From contig SWDT01000129.1 in assembly GCA_009193035.1 (NCBI GenBank), positions 62,001 through 126,000 on the forward strand: a DNA stretch of 64,000 bases, in the 5' to 3' direction. Below are positions 37,301 through 50,719 of this stretch, in pieces; the stretch's first letter is position 1, and every line of letters starts with the position of its first letter. The notes beneath the pieces were generated by a model. It was not told the DNA's origin. It was given only the letters and a program-made list of their open reading frames with translations, and did no database searches. Source of the DNA: Halicephalobus mephisto (Eukaryota > Nematoda > Chromadorea > Rhabditida > Panagrolaimidae). The position numbers and the translations under genes are program-made.

Positions 37301-40300
37301 TACAATTCTCATATATCAGATTCTGACTGAGTGCAATTGATCGTAGGATTGTAACATAATAAAAGTTAATTGTAATTCAATGTAATCAACTTTCTTTGAT
37401 TTCTTTAAGAACAGAAAAATGGTCAGAACGCGCTCATCGGGCTTGATTACAATCCTGACATTGATGGAGTTCAGTTAGAATCCAATATATCAGAATTGTG
37501 GTGAAGAAACCTTATGCGTTGATTACGTCTAGTTATAATCGACTTTCGTTAAGTTACAATACAATTAATGGAGTTTAGTTAGAATTCAGTACATGAAGAA
37601 CATGATTAGGAGCTTTTATACATTGATTACGCTCAATAATCATCCAATATATCAGGATTATCATCAAAAAATTCTACCTATTGATTATGTTCAGTTATAA
37701 TCCAATATATTAAGATTTATTCAAGAAATTTTACGTTAATTATGTTTAGTTAGAATCAACTACCATTAAACTACAATACTGTCGATAACAGTTAGCTATA
37801 ATCCACTATATTAAGATTTATTCAAGAAATTTTACATATTGATTATGTTTAGTTAGAATCAACGATCATTAAACTACAATACTATCGATAACAGTTAGCT
37901 ATAATCCACTATATCAAGATTTATTCAAGAACTCATATATGATGATTATGCTCAGTTAGAACCAACTATTATTAAATTACAATCAGTTACGCTCAGTTAT
38001 AATCTAATATATCAAGATTGTAGTCAAGAACTCTAACATGCTGATCGCACTTAGTTACAAGTGATTCCACAATATCTTTTTTAAACATGACTTTTTTAGG
38101 ACTAACGGTTCTTCATATGGCTGTTTTGAAGGAAAAACATGAAATTGTGGAATATATTGCTCATGCTTTTCCGAAATATTTGAATCTTGTTGATCATGTA
38201 AATTAATTTTTAAAAAACATCAATAATTTAAAATATTTTAGGATGGCCGGTCTGCAGTCCATTACGCAGCATCTTTAAAAAACGCAATTTACGATACTCT
38301 TGTAGATGCCGGAGCAGACGTTGGATTTCCAGATAAAGTATGTTTAATTTTATTCATTTTTATGGATTTAATTTTTTAGGATGGATACACAGCTCAAAGA
38401 TACAGAAACAATCCCGAACACAAAATGAAGACCATTGCGAATGTTACAGATCTGGCTTCTCCTATGTTAATTAAGAGGATTTCCATCGACGATTCTTTAT
38501 TCGATCAAGGTAAGTAGTAATTTACTTCCCGAAAGTCACGCCATTTGCGTGACAGAATTAATTTCGAAAAACATTTGTAAAGTCTTTTTGGCTGAAAATT
38601 GACTTTTTTAAATTTTATATTTTCGAAAATGGATAAAATCGGCGAATTTTACTGTACCAAAATCCCATGTCTTCGATGTAAAAAAATTAGTAAAGATTTA
38701 GCAGGTGGATGTAAGGATCTCTTAGAATGCCTAATCGACGAAGAATTTATTATTGAAGGTTTTAAAAACGAATCTGGTAAAAATTAATTTTTTTTTAAAT
38801 TTATTAAAATTATTTAAAATTTCATATTTAGAATTTTTCTGGATTTTATTAAAATTTTTTCTTAATTTTATTAAAATTATTCGAAATTAATTTTCTTAAA
38901 ATGATTTTTTTTAAACTTTATTAAAATTATTTTTCTTTAATTTTATTTTTTTTATTTTATAAAAATTATTCGAAATTAATTTTATTAAAATTAATTTTTT
39001 TAATTTTATTAAAATTAATTTTTTTAATTTTATAAAAATTATTCGAAATTTTATATTTTTTTAAAAATTTTTATTAATTTTCAAGAAATTTAATTTTAAA
39101 TTTAAATAATTTTATTAATTTTTCTTAAAAATTCTGTCAATGTTTTAAGTTTTATTAATTTTTAGAAATTTTTTCTTTAAAATTGGGTTAATTTCCAGAT
39201 GCTCCTTCTCCAGAAAGAATTGAGCGATGGCTGGCTACTGGGGATGTTCAGAATCTCGAAAATTTGGTCCTGGACGGCAGATCGCATTTGCTTTTGGACA
39301 AAACATCCGTAAATGTCGTCACAAACGAGTTTTTGGACGGATTATCTCAATATCAGTCGAAAATAGACGCAATTCACAAGGCAGTGGAGGAGGGCGATGT
39401 CAGACGGGTCAAGTCCCTGATAGACAGGATACAGTTGTCCACGGCCAGGGACAGACATGGGATGACGCCTCTTCATAAAGCTTTACTCTACGGTCAGACA
39501 AATACAGTAAGATATCTTCTTGCAAAATATCCTCATTGTGTGAATTGTACAGATCATGTAAGTTTGGTTTTTATCATCTAGAGGATTTACGAAATCCCTT
39601 CAGGCCGGCCGGACGGCTTTACATTACGCCGCTGCCGATCCCAACGGCGAACACATGATAAAAGTTCTGCAAAAATCCGGTGGAGATGCTTTCATCGAAG
39701 ACAAAGTACAATTTCCTTTTTTGATTTATTTTTATTTTTGTTTTTTTAGTATGGTCATACACCGTTCTACTACCGTACCCACGGAAAGAGATTGAACATG
39801 AGAGCTCTAAAGGATAATGCTGTCATAAATCAATTGATTTCTGGACAACTAAATCGACCATTACTTCAAGGTTTAAATTATTTAATTTTTTTAAATTTAA
39901 ATTTAAAAAAAATTCTTTTATTTATTAATTTTAAATTTAAAAAATTATTTTATTTTTTTATTTTAAACTAAAAAAATTATTTTATTTATTAAATTTTAAA
40001 TTTAAAAAAATTATTTTATTTTTTTAATTTAAGTTTAAAAAATTATTTTATTTTCAAAATTTAAAAATCGCTTATATTTAAATTTTTTTAATTTAAAAAA
40101 TTATGTATATTTAAATTTTTTTTAAATATTTTATTTTTAAAACTGAAAGAAATTGTTTTTAAAGTTAAAAAAAATTTATTTTTTTAAATCGGAAAAATTT
40201 TGTTTTTAAAAGTTAAAAAATATTTATTTTTCGAAATGTTTTGAAAACTAGAAAAAAATAATTTTATTTTTTGAACGTTAAAAATTTTTTTAATTATAAA

Positions 40301-43300
40301 TTTCCAGATTTGGAAGAAGATATATCTGATTGGATCCACACTGGAAATGTGGGAAAATTGGAAGAACTGGTCCTGAACGGATATGCGGATTTGCTGCTTG
40401 GTCGGAATCATCAAGTTGACGATGCAGATGCGATAGGATTTTTGGAAGTTCTTCCACAATATCAAGCCAAAATTCAAGCAATTCATCGGGCAATTGAACA
40501 AGGAAATCTGCGAGCGGTGAAGTTACTAACAGACAGGAAAAAATTGGCCTTATGTAGAGATGGAAAAGGTCTAGCACCTTTACATAAAGCTATAGTTTTT
40601 GGAAGAACAGATATTGCGAAATATTTAATTAGAAATTATCCACAATCAGTAAACGCTATGGATCAAAACAAAAGGACTCCTCTTCATTACGCCGCTGCCT
40701 TCAGGGATGGCGGATATATATACAAATTGATGAGGAAAGCCGGGGCTGATCCTAATATTTTCGACTGCAACGGCAGACCCCCGAAGTATTACTTGAAATA
40801 TCCAGGGGAGATCAGTCTGGATCAAATGAGAATGGACACCAAACAGGCATTGAAGCAAGTTTTGCACAGCAGAGTTGCCCCAAGTTACCTCGAAACCAAG
40901 TAAGTTTAAAAAACATGTTTTCAGCAAGGCATACTGTAACATTAGTTATTTTTAACATATTTATCAATTGTTTAAAAAGTTAAAGTTAACCCTAGAGGAT
41001 TCTATATTTTGTACATTCCAATCCAGAAGCCAATCCTACATTAATAGTGTTGGATCGGACTCTATCTATTCACAGGTAATTTGCAATCACCACTAACTGA
41101 ATGTAATCAAACACATCGATTGTATTTATTTAGAATCAACCTTTGCTCGATTGCAATCATTGCCATCGGTTATATTCACTTGTAATCCAATTTATTGAGG
41201 ATTGCATTCAAAGACTCTTATGGGTTGATTGCATTCAGTTAGTGGTGATTGAAAATTACTTGTGAGGGAAAAAATGTCTCAAACACATCGATTGGACTCA
41301 CCTAAAATCAACCTTTGCTTGATTGCCATCGGCTATACTCAATTAGAACCCTACCTATTGAGGATTGCATTCAGTTAGTAGTGATTACAAATTCCTTGTG
41401 TTTGATTGTAGGCCGCACAGCATTAGTCCCTAAGGAAAATACCCTGAGGACCAACGGAAGGCGTACGATTGTAAGACGGCAAAAAATTAAAGAAATTGCG
41501 CAATACTTTTGTAAGAGTTGTTATATATTTCGTGCCTTCGGCCTTACAAAGTTATTTTATATATTTCTCGTCTACACGTGGATCAGGAACCACTAATCAC
41601 GATCCAACAAACAGGTTAGCTTGCTGTCGAGGATTGTAAAACCAGACATGAATCTTCCGGATAACTATATTCAGTGGCACTCACAGCAACGTACTGGTTC
41701 TGTGGTCAACCACATCCAGGCGCTGACTACGAGATCCGAAAAAAATTCAGAAACCTCTAGATCCTTCTAAAAAATTAATTCTTAAATGATGTAAGACTAA
41801 ATTTATGCAAAACCACAATTGTAGATTCTCCACCAAGTTCTAAAAATTTAGTTTTGATATGTATAATAGTGTAATTATAAATCCTTGTAACTCACAGAAA
41901 TTCTAACTTTTACAACTCTGACTCTCGCCTGGAAAGTCTTCAAATTTCTTCTCGAGACAGTTTTGTTAAAAAATTCATTTTTGACTTTTATAATTGAGTT
42001 TTTACAACTTACATAAATTCTAAATTTTTCACTTTTTGACTCTCGACTGGAAAGTTTTAAAATTTCGTCTCGAGACAATTTTATAAAAAATTAAATCTTT
42101 AATAACGCAATTACAGTATCCAACAATGGCTTCGAGAAGGAAACCTAGGCAAACTGGATCAATTGGTGCTTTCCGGATGTGGTGATCTCTTATTGGACAA
42201 AAAATCAACAAATTCTGAAACTCAAATTTTTCTTCGAGAATTGCCTTCACTTTTGGTTTGTGTATTTTAAAAAATAAAATTTAACTTTTCCCTTTCAGGA
42301 AACCATTGATACAATTCATCAATCTATTCGAGAAGGAAATGCGGCTAAAGTGAAACAATTGATCACGACAAAACGGTTGGCATTGGCCCGGGACAAGCAT
42401 GGCTGCACTCCTTTGCATACAGCGATTGTGTACGAAGAAACGGAAATTGTTCGATTTATTGCTGCCAAATTTCCCATGGTTCTTAACGCTCCTGACTATG
42501 TGAGTTTACAGTGATCATTAAAGTTACAGTATGAGTTAGGAGAAAAACAGGAAGAATATCACTAATCTTTATTCAACAATAAAGCACAAATAACAACTAT
42601 ATATCACATGACAAGACAACTGAGGGTCTCATTCATGCCCTACAGTATTCCAAGTTCCCTGGTGTTCAGGCTATCTCTTCAAGTTCTTTCTTTCTAGTAT
42701 AAGTTCTCTTTCAACAGTAATCTAATAATAGATAGGATTATATTGATTAAAAACCAACTGTTAAGATAGAAAACAGAAATTTAATGATAATCTTCACTAG
42801 AACAATAGGACAGAAAATACAACTATATATATCACAAGACAAGACAATTGAGGGTCTCATTCATGCCCTACAGTATCCCAAGTTCCCTGATGTTCAGGCT
42901 ATCTCTTCAAGTCCTTCTTTATAGTCTAGTTTTCCTCCCAACAGCATCAATCATAGGAAAAAATAATTTTGATTATTTAATAATACAAAAAATAATAATT
43001 ATAATAACCGTATAATAGTTGCTCTCCTGGAACATTTGTTCCTCTTATTTCGTAAGATTTGTTTTATTTTTCTAGATTTGTTTTTGGTAGTTAAATTAGC
43101 CTAAAATTTCAATAAAAAATTAGTTTTAAAAACTTTCAAAGTCAATACAAATCTAAAGAGACCAAATGCCCCAAGGGAGCAACTGTCATTTAGTCACTAT
43201 AATACCGTATTTCTTCTAAAATAAACCCCGGGACTTTTTTTTCAATCACCTCCCAGAGGGGGCTTATTTTAGAGGAAATACGGTAACTAACATCACGTGA

Positions 43301-44375
43301 AATCGTCACATAAGTTACTTCAGCTTCTATCAAGCTCTGGAAATTCCCTTTGAGGCAATTTCGTTAAAAAATACATGATTTTTTACGACATAATCAAAAT
43401 TGTATAAAGTGATAATGATAGAAACGTAATTGATACATAACTTTTTTAAATTACAGTAGAATAACTGATAGATATATAAACAACTTCACTTTAGTACTAT
43501 ATGAAGGAGAAAGAGATATTAGGATTCTTCGATATATAAAAACAATCTAATTGATACATAACTTTTTTAAATTACAGTAGAATAACTGATAGATATACAG
43601 ACAACTTCACTTTAGTACTATATTAAGGACAAAAAGATATTAGGATTCTTCGATGTACAAAAACAATCTAATTGACATATAACTTTCTTCTCATTACAGT
43701 AGGATAACTGATAGATATATAGAGAATTTCCTTCTGAGACCTTATTATTTGAATTCATTGTGCTTTAGTAAAGTACTTATTTTGCAGCAATTTAGAAATA
43801 ATGAAATTTTTTAGAACAAAAGAACCCCTATGCATTATGCAGCGGCAACTAAGGATGGCGGACATTATATGAAAATTCTCGGGAAAGCTGGAGCTGATGC
43901 TATGGCTATGGACAACGAAGGGAGGACTCCGGATTACTACCGAAGAAATCCTATTTTCGATTTAAAATTAATGAGAGAAAGTACTGATGAACTCGAAACA
44001 CTTCAGCAGAGTCTCCTGGACGACGCTCCTGCGATAGACACTCCTCCGAGTCCTGAATCCGCTTCTGTCTGCAGGTGAAGATTCGTTTTTTTACATTTAA
44101 GTAATGTTATTTTATCCAGATTTTTTAGTTCTTTGATAGATTCTGGAAGACATGACGATGATGAAGAAGACAATGAACGATTTGAGAAGCTTCTTCAAGA
44201 AAAATTGGACATTCCGACTTCTGAAAACGGACTTTATTTAGCGAGAACTGTAGCTCCGGTTTTGACAAAAGCCCTCGCCGAAATGCTCCTTCGAAGACCT
44301 GCAAATCCGATCGGCTTCATTTCAGAATGGCTCGTCAGATACAACGACGAAGACGAAAAAACACTAGACATTTAG
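33517..44375 (+). CDS. Modular ankyrin-repeat protein with C-terminal DPY-30 motif
   Basis: Twenty traced exons join in phase to 1,269 residues: 33517-33565, 34323-34702, 34792-34981, 35936-36093, 36136-36336, 36454-36567, 36700-36775, 36855-37051, 37113-37212, 38100-38197, 38242-38337, 38380-38509, 39199-39557, 39604-39705, 39750-39870, 40308-40899, 42117-42255, 42299-42499, 43815-44074 and 44129-44375. Six homologous modules of 170-210 residues each contain a W..xG(D/N)VGxLExxVL helix, an LPxYxxKIxAIHxA helix, RDxxGxTPLHxA, then (G/K)RTxLHYAA and GRTPxYYR. The end carries YLARTVAPVLTKALAEML and RRPANPIGFISEWLVRYN, a DPY-30/RIIa-type dimerisation motif that usually docks on amphipathic helices of scaffold proteins. 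I know the domains but not a named orthologue, and the function is unknown. The first exon rests on a GC donor and is less certain than the rest. Confidence 0.85.
35470..35910. repeat. Tandem repeat, about 125 bp unit, 3-4 copies, each with a hairpin
   Basis: Units contain GGTCTCAACTGGAAAACTC and AAATTCGTGTTGAGACAGTT. TCTCAAC and GTTGAGA are complementary and 20-25 bases apart, so each unit can form a small hairpin. The array lies in an ankyrin-gene intron. Confidence 0.8.
37252..38071. mobile_element. 820-bp inverted-repeat element in an ankyrin-gene intron
   Basis: The left end TGTGGAATCACTTGTAGCT matches the reverse complement of the right end TGTGGAATCACTTGTAACT. The interior is a degenerate array of units carrying TTAGTTAGAATCAAC and TATAATCCAATATATCA. 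There is no coding capacity, so it is a non-autonomous element or foldback. Confidence 0.65.
38706..38778 (+). CDS. Possible cassette exon of the ankyrin gene
   Basis: An acceptor (AAGATTTAG) and a donor (TCTG, GTAAAA) bracket an open stretch encoding GCKDLLECLIDEEFIIEGFK. Both ends are phase 1, the same as the flanking exons 38380-38509 and 39199-39557, so it can be included or skipped without a frame change. The surrounding frame is open for 62 codons. Coding status is inferred from openness and splice signals only. Confidence 0.35.
38780..40300. repeat. A/T-only low-complexity blocks in ankyrin introns
   Basis: 38790-39180 and 39875-40300 are almost pure runs of TTTTATTAAAATTA-like sequence interrupted by exons 39199-39870. 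Nothing else is seen in them. Confidence 0.8.
41071..41265. mobile_element. Inverted-repeat element in an ankyrin intron
   Basis: The arm CACAGGTAATTTGCAATCAC at 41071, continuing CACTAACTGAATG, is matched inversely at 41232-41264. Partial repeats of the same interior continue to about 41405. It is related to the 37252-38071 element by shared AATCAAC and AATCCAAT strings. Confidence 0.6.
42540..42940. repeat. Direct duplication of about 160 bp
   Basis: The block with GAGGGTCTCATTCATGCCCT and TGTTCAGGCTATCTCTTCAA occurs at about 42575-42695 and again at about 42820-42930, nearly identical. Confidence 0.85.
43018..43195. mobile_element. Short MITE of the GACAGTTGCTCCC family
   Basis: The left end TAGTTGCTCTCCTGGAACATT pairs with the right end, which reverse complements to CAGTTGCTCCCTTGGGGCATT. 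Inside are CGTAAGATTTGTTTTATTTT and its inverted relative, as in the other family members. Confidence 0.55.
43203..43285. repeat. 83-bp near-perfect palindrome TACCGTATTTC...GAAATACGGTA
   Basis: TACCGTATTTCTTCTAAAAT at the left is matched inversely by ATTTTAGAGGAAATACGGTA at the right, with CCCCGG and GGGGG nearer the centre. Palindromes with TACCGTATTT ends are known as abundant short elements in nematode genomes. Confidence 0.75.
43420..43735. repeat. Tandem repeat, about 120 bp unit, 2.7 copies
   Basis: The unit contains TTACAGTAGAATAACTGATA and GATATTAGGATTCTTCGAT. It lies in the last long intron of the ankyrin gene. Confidence 0.85.
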
Positions 44376-46750
44376 TTCAAAAATTATTTTAAATTAACAT
44401 CATATGACCTTTGGCCATGTTTTTATTGAAATTTTTTAACGAATTTTCATAGGGATCTTAATAAATTTAGCAGTTCTGTCATTTCGGATGTCCTTCTGAG
44501 TCTGTATTTTTATATGGATTTTTCATGAATGTGAAAAATGAATCCAAGTCACGTGAATTTTTATGAACACGTTTTAAATTTTCTGAATTTTTGAAGCTTA
44601 AAAATGGACTAAATTTGTTTCAACCGGATTCTGAAGCTTCTGCAATGGATTCTTAATTCTCATTTGAACAGAATCTAGACTCAAAAATGAATCTGAATCT
44701 CCTAAAAATGAACTTTAAATTTCTAGAAATAGATTCTTAAATTTTATTTGAATAAGATTATAAAGCTTTACAAAAATGAATCTGAATCTCCTAAAAATGA
44801 ACTTTAAAACTTCTAGGAGTAAATTCTTAAATTTTATTTAAACAGGGTTCTAGAGCCTTATAAAAATGAATCTTTGAATCTCCTAAAAATGAACTTTAAA
44901 ATTTCTAGAAATAGATTCTTAAATTTTATTTGAATAAGATTATAAAGCTTTACAAAAATGAATCTAAATCTCCTACAAATGAGTTTTAAGACTTCTAAGG
45001 ATATATCTCTAAATTTTATTCGAAGAAAGTTTTGTCTTTACAAAAATAAATCTCTGGATCCACTCCAAATGAATCCAAAAACTTCTAGGAGTAGATTCTT
45101 AAATTTTATTTGAATGAATCTTCAAATTCCCATAAAAATGAATCTCTGGATCTCCTAAAAATGAACTTTAAAAATTCTCTGAATAAACTTCTAAATCTCA
45201 TCTGGATGAATATTTGAACTTGCATAAGGATGAATTTTCGAATCTTTTATGACTTTTAAATTTTACATAAATGAATTTCGAAATTTTCTCTAAAGTCATC
45301 TCCAGAATCCCATCCTCTCAGAAATAAGTCCCTTTTCGTTCATTGATCGCTTTTTGAATAAAAAAATAATTTATCTAAGAACTGAAATTTCGTTCAAAAT
45401 CCCTCCACGAATTTTCGGAGTTTTAACTCACGATCGAAATTCGAATTAGTTTTGCCTATTAAAAAATTCCATATAATTAATCTTCCCAGATTTGTTTTTA
45501 TCAAAGATTTCTCAGTGACCGGAAGTTTCATCAAAAATAAAATTGTTTACAAAGCGGCATTTTTTGATCTAAATTGTTTTTTTTCGATTTATCTGAATCC
45601 GATTTTCCCGGAGAGCTAATTTCACAGTTTTTATTTTTTTTATTTTACAAATGTTTGTTTGTCATTACGATCGGCAAATTAACGATGGCCTTTCTTTTAA
45701 AATCTTCAAAGCTCAAGACGGAAGGAAATTATCGACGACCTTCGTCAAATGGAGACCGCTGGAGTGCGTTCAGGCATGCGCGAAATCCTGGCATCACAAT
45801 GGCCGTCTTCAGTTGACCTGTCGAGGACGAAAATTATGGCATACACCGTATTCGGTAATTTCCTGGAAAGGAATTTTTGACAATTTATAATAAAAAAATT
45901 CTAATTTTTAATAATAAAAATTCTAATTTTTAATAAAAAATTCTAATTTTTAATAAAAATTCTATTTTTTTAATAAAAAAAACTAATATGTATTTTTTTA
46001 GTTACAGTATGCCATGTAATTGATATTCAGAAATTTTCCCCTTGGGACTATGTTAAAGTTCAAAATATTAGAACTATTTATTGCAAAAAAGATCTAAAAA
46101 TTAAAAATAACTCAACTAATATGTAATTTTTTTCACTTAGAGTATGCCATGTAATTGATATTCAGAAATTTTCCCCTTGGGACCATGTTAAAGTTTAAAA
46201 TATTAGAACTATTTAATATATAAAAATGACACTTGAAAATTTTTATAAATAATAACTGATATAATTTTTTTACAGTATGACATGTAATTGACGTGAGGGA
46301 GTTTTCCTTCTGAGACCCCGGTCTTTGAATTCATTTCGTTTTGGGACTATGTGACATGTGCTTTCCTTGACTCGCGCTGGTTTCGAAATTTTTCTTTTTT
46401 AAATAAGTTTTTTGGTCACGATTGCCATTTTGGGTCATTTCAGGAACCAAAAAAATTGGTCTCAAAAAGTGAAAAGTAGGTTACAGGACATTCGATCTCA
46501 TTGATTCTTTAATTTCGAAATTTTTTTAAAATTAGTATTTTTGATTTTTATTAATATTAGATAATTTAAAAAATTAAAAATTTATTTTACGACAATTCTC
46601 TAATTTTGTAAAATTTATTTTTTTTAGATCAGTCCTGAAGTCGACATCAAAATTAAATTGAATTTTTAAACAATTAAATAAGTCTGGACAAATGTTGCAA
46701 GAAAATTTCAAATTTTCTTTAATTTCGAAATCTTTATAAATATAAATATA
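44376..46750. repeat. Intergenic repeats 3' of the ankyrin gene
   Basis: 44560-45240 is a degenerate array of about 85-95 bp units with AAAAATGAATCTGAATCTCC and AATTCTTAAATTTTATTTG. 45960-46300 has 2.5 copies of a 125-bp unit containing ACAGTATGCCATGTAATTGA. In between, 45650-45880 is GC-richer with overlapping short open frames but no recognisable product. Confidence 0.7.
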
Positions 46751-46754
46751 TCGG

Positions 46755-47175
46755 TCAATTTGCCAGAACGTTGCAAGCAAGGTGCGAATTTTACTTTGAA
46801 TTTGATTTTGATATTTATTTATCCGGCTAAAAGTTGCAAGCAGAGTGCGAATTTTACTTCAATTTTGACTTTAATGTTCATTTATTTGGTTAAAAATTGT
46901 GAGCAGAGTGCAGATTTAAAAGACATCAATATCGACCTGCTTAACAGTTGCGAGCAAGGTGCGAATTTTACTTTGAATTTGATTTTGATATTTATTTATC
47001 CGGCTAAAAGTTGCAAGCAGAGTGCGAATTTTATTTCAATTTTGACTTTAATGTCCACTTATTTGGTTAAAAGTTGCAAGCAGAGTGCAGATTTAAAAGA
47101 AATCAATATCGACCTGCTTAATAGTTGCAAGCAGAGTGCGAATTTTACTTTTATTTTTATATCCACTACTTTATA
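46755..47175. repeat. Minisatellite with 60-bp units in a 180-bp higher-order repeat
   Basis: Sixty-base units contain TTGCAAGCAGAGTGCGAATT. Three variants repeat as a 180-base block about two and a third times (46765, 46945, 47125). Because 180 is a multiple of three the frame stays open for 142 codons, but there is no start context or domain, so it is not called as a gene. Confidence 0.85.
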
Positions 47176-47265
47176 CACTTTGATATAGTTCTTTTGATCA
47201 TTATTTTAATTTTAAATTAATCCAATCATTAATAAAATCAAATTTAAAAACGAAAAAAGCAATTT

Positions 47266-47480
47266 TTACAAAATCAAAAATCCCAAAAAAGTAGCTATCA
47301 TATATCCCGTTTTCGTAAGGTAGAATGGCGATCCGGTATTTACATAGGTGGATTCATCCAGATCGGAACCGAAAACACGCGTCTTTGTTCCATTATTTAT
47401 TATTGTCCAAGACGGCCTTGGGATTGAGCTGACTGTTCGCGGAACTGTCGGATGCACTTCAAACCACGATTCCAGAAGTA
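47266..47480 (-). CDS. Orphan candidate terminal exon with hydrophobic C-terminus
   Basis: Behind a good acceptor (TTCAATTTAG) lies an open stretch of 71 codons ending in TAA. It encodes LESWFEVHPTVPRTVSS and ends YMIATFLGFLIL, a short hydrophobic tail. It needs a phase-1 donor upstream; the zinc-finger exon ending at 49118 has that phase, so it could be an alternative 3' exon of the Ovo-like gene, or the last exon of an unseen gene. Composition is less AT-rich than the flanks. Function is not recognised. Confidence 0.35.
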
Positions 47481-47653
47481 CTAAATTGAAAAAAAATCAA
47501 AAAAGTTTCATTTTTTATACAAAAATATAATTTTTTAAAAACGGTGAAATTTTATTTTTTATAAAAACCGATTTTTTGCCAATACATGATATTTTTGAAA
47601 ACCAGGAAATTTTTTCAAAGCCCATTGAAAAATTTTAGGCCATTATGGACGAT

Positions 47654-49801
<2,148 letters not shown>

Positions 49802-49849
49802 GCCTAAATCGATGGAAAATTAGAATATACAATAGTTGATTCCGTGGAA

Positions 49850-50510
49850 AATTTGTTTCAAATCGCGTTAATTTCGAAATTCTTTAAAAATCAAATTTTA
49901 TAAATACTTGATAGAAATATTACAATATTTTAAAAATAAAAAAAAATATTAATTTAAAAAAAATAAATTATAAAATATCCTATATTTTTCGAATTACGTC
50001 GATTTCGAAATTCTTTAAAAATCAAATTTTATAAATACTTGATAGAAATATTAAGATATTTTAAAAATAAAAAGTTTAAAAAAATAAAAAATAAATTGTA
50101 AAATATCCGATATTTTTCGAATTACATCGATTTCGAAATTCTTTAAAAATACTTGATAGAAATATTACAATATTTTAAAAATAAAAAAATATTAATTTAA
50201 AAAAGTAGAAAAAAAATTATAAAATATCCAATTTCCTGAGACATTTTATCTTTTTCGAATCGCGTTAATTTCGAAATTTTTTATTTTTTGAATTTTTTAA
50301 TCACTGTAAATATTTATAAAAAAAAGTTAAATTTTTTAAAAATTAAATTCTTTTTTAAAAAGTTAAATTTTTTTAAAATTAAATTCTTTTTTAAAAAGTT
50401 AAATTTTTTAAAAAACATTGCATTTTTTTAAAATTAAATTTTTTTTATAAAAAGTTAAATTTTTTTAAATTAAATTCTTTTTTTAAAAAGTTAAATTTTT
50501 TTAAAAAGGG
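49850..50510. repeat. Tandem repeats upstream of the Ovo-like gene
   Basis: 49855-50285 holds about 3.5 copies of a 120-bp unit (TCGATTTCGAAATTCTTTAA and ATACTTGATAGAAATATT). 50290-50505 is a short-period array of AAAAAGTTAAATTTTTT. Confidence 0.8.
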
Positions 50511-50597
50511 AAGAAATATCTCAGGGGAGCAATTTCTCCAAAGAAACAAGTATTTTAGAAATAAAAATTAGTTTTCAGCTCGCGGGAGTCTACTGTA

Positions 50598-50709
50598 ATG
50601 AAACCAGAATCGCGGCGATTGGCTGGACCAGGAGGGGCAGGAGGAGGCCGGAATGGGGGCCCGAATAGCGGGGAAAGCAACGACCCTCGAATCGAGAGGC
50701 GGCTCCAAG
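50598..50709 (+). CDS. Candidate GC-rich first exon of an unseen plus-strand gene
   Basis: In a sharply GC-rich island, a TTTTCAG acceptor (50578) is followed by an ATG (50598) and 37 codons rich in Gly, Arg and Asn (GGAGGGRNGG, NDPRIERRLQ), ending at a possible donor (CAAG, GTCAGA). No downstream exons could be traced. It is divergent from the Ovo-like gene and could equally be promoter or leader sequence. Confidence 0.25.
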
Positions 50710-50719
50710 GTCAGATTCA

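Noticed and set aside
46760..47188. 142-codon frame of CKQSANF-like repeats as a gene
   Set aside because: It is a by-product of a 60/180-bp tandem repeat; no ATG context, splice sites or flanking coding sequence.
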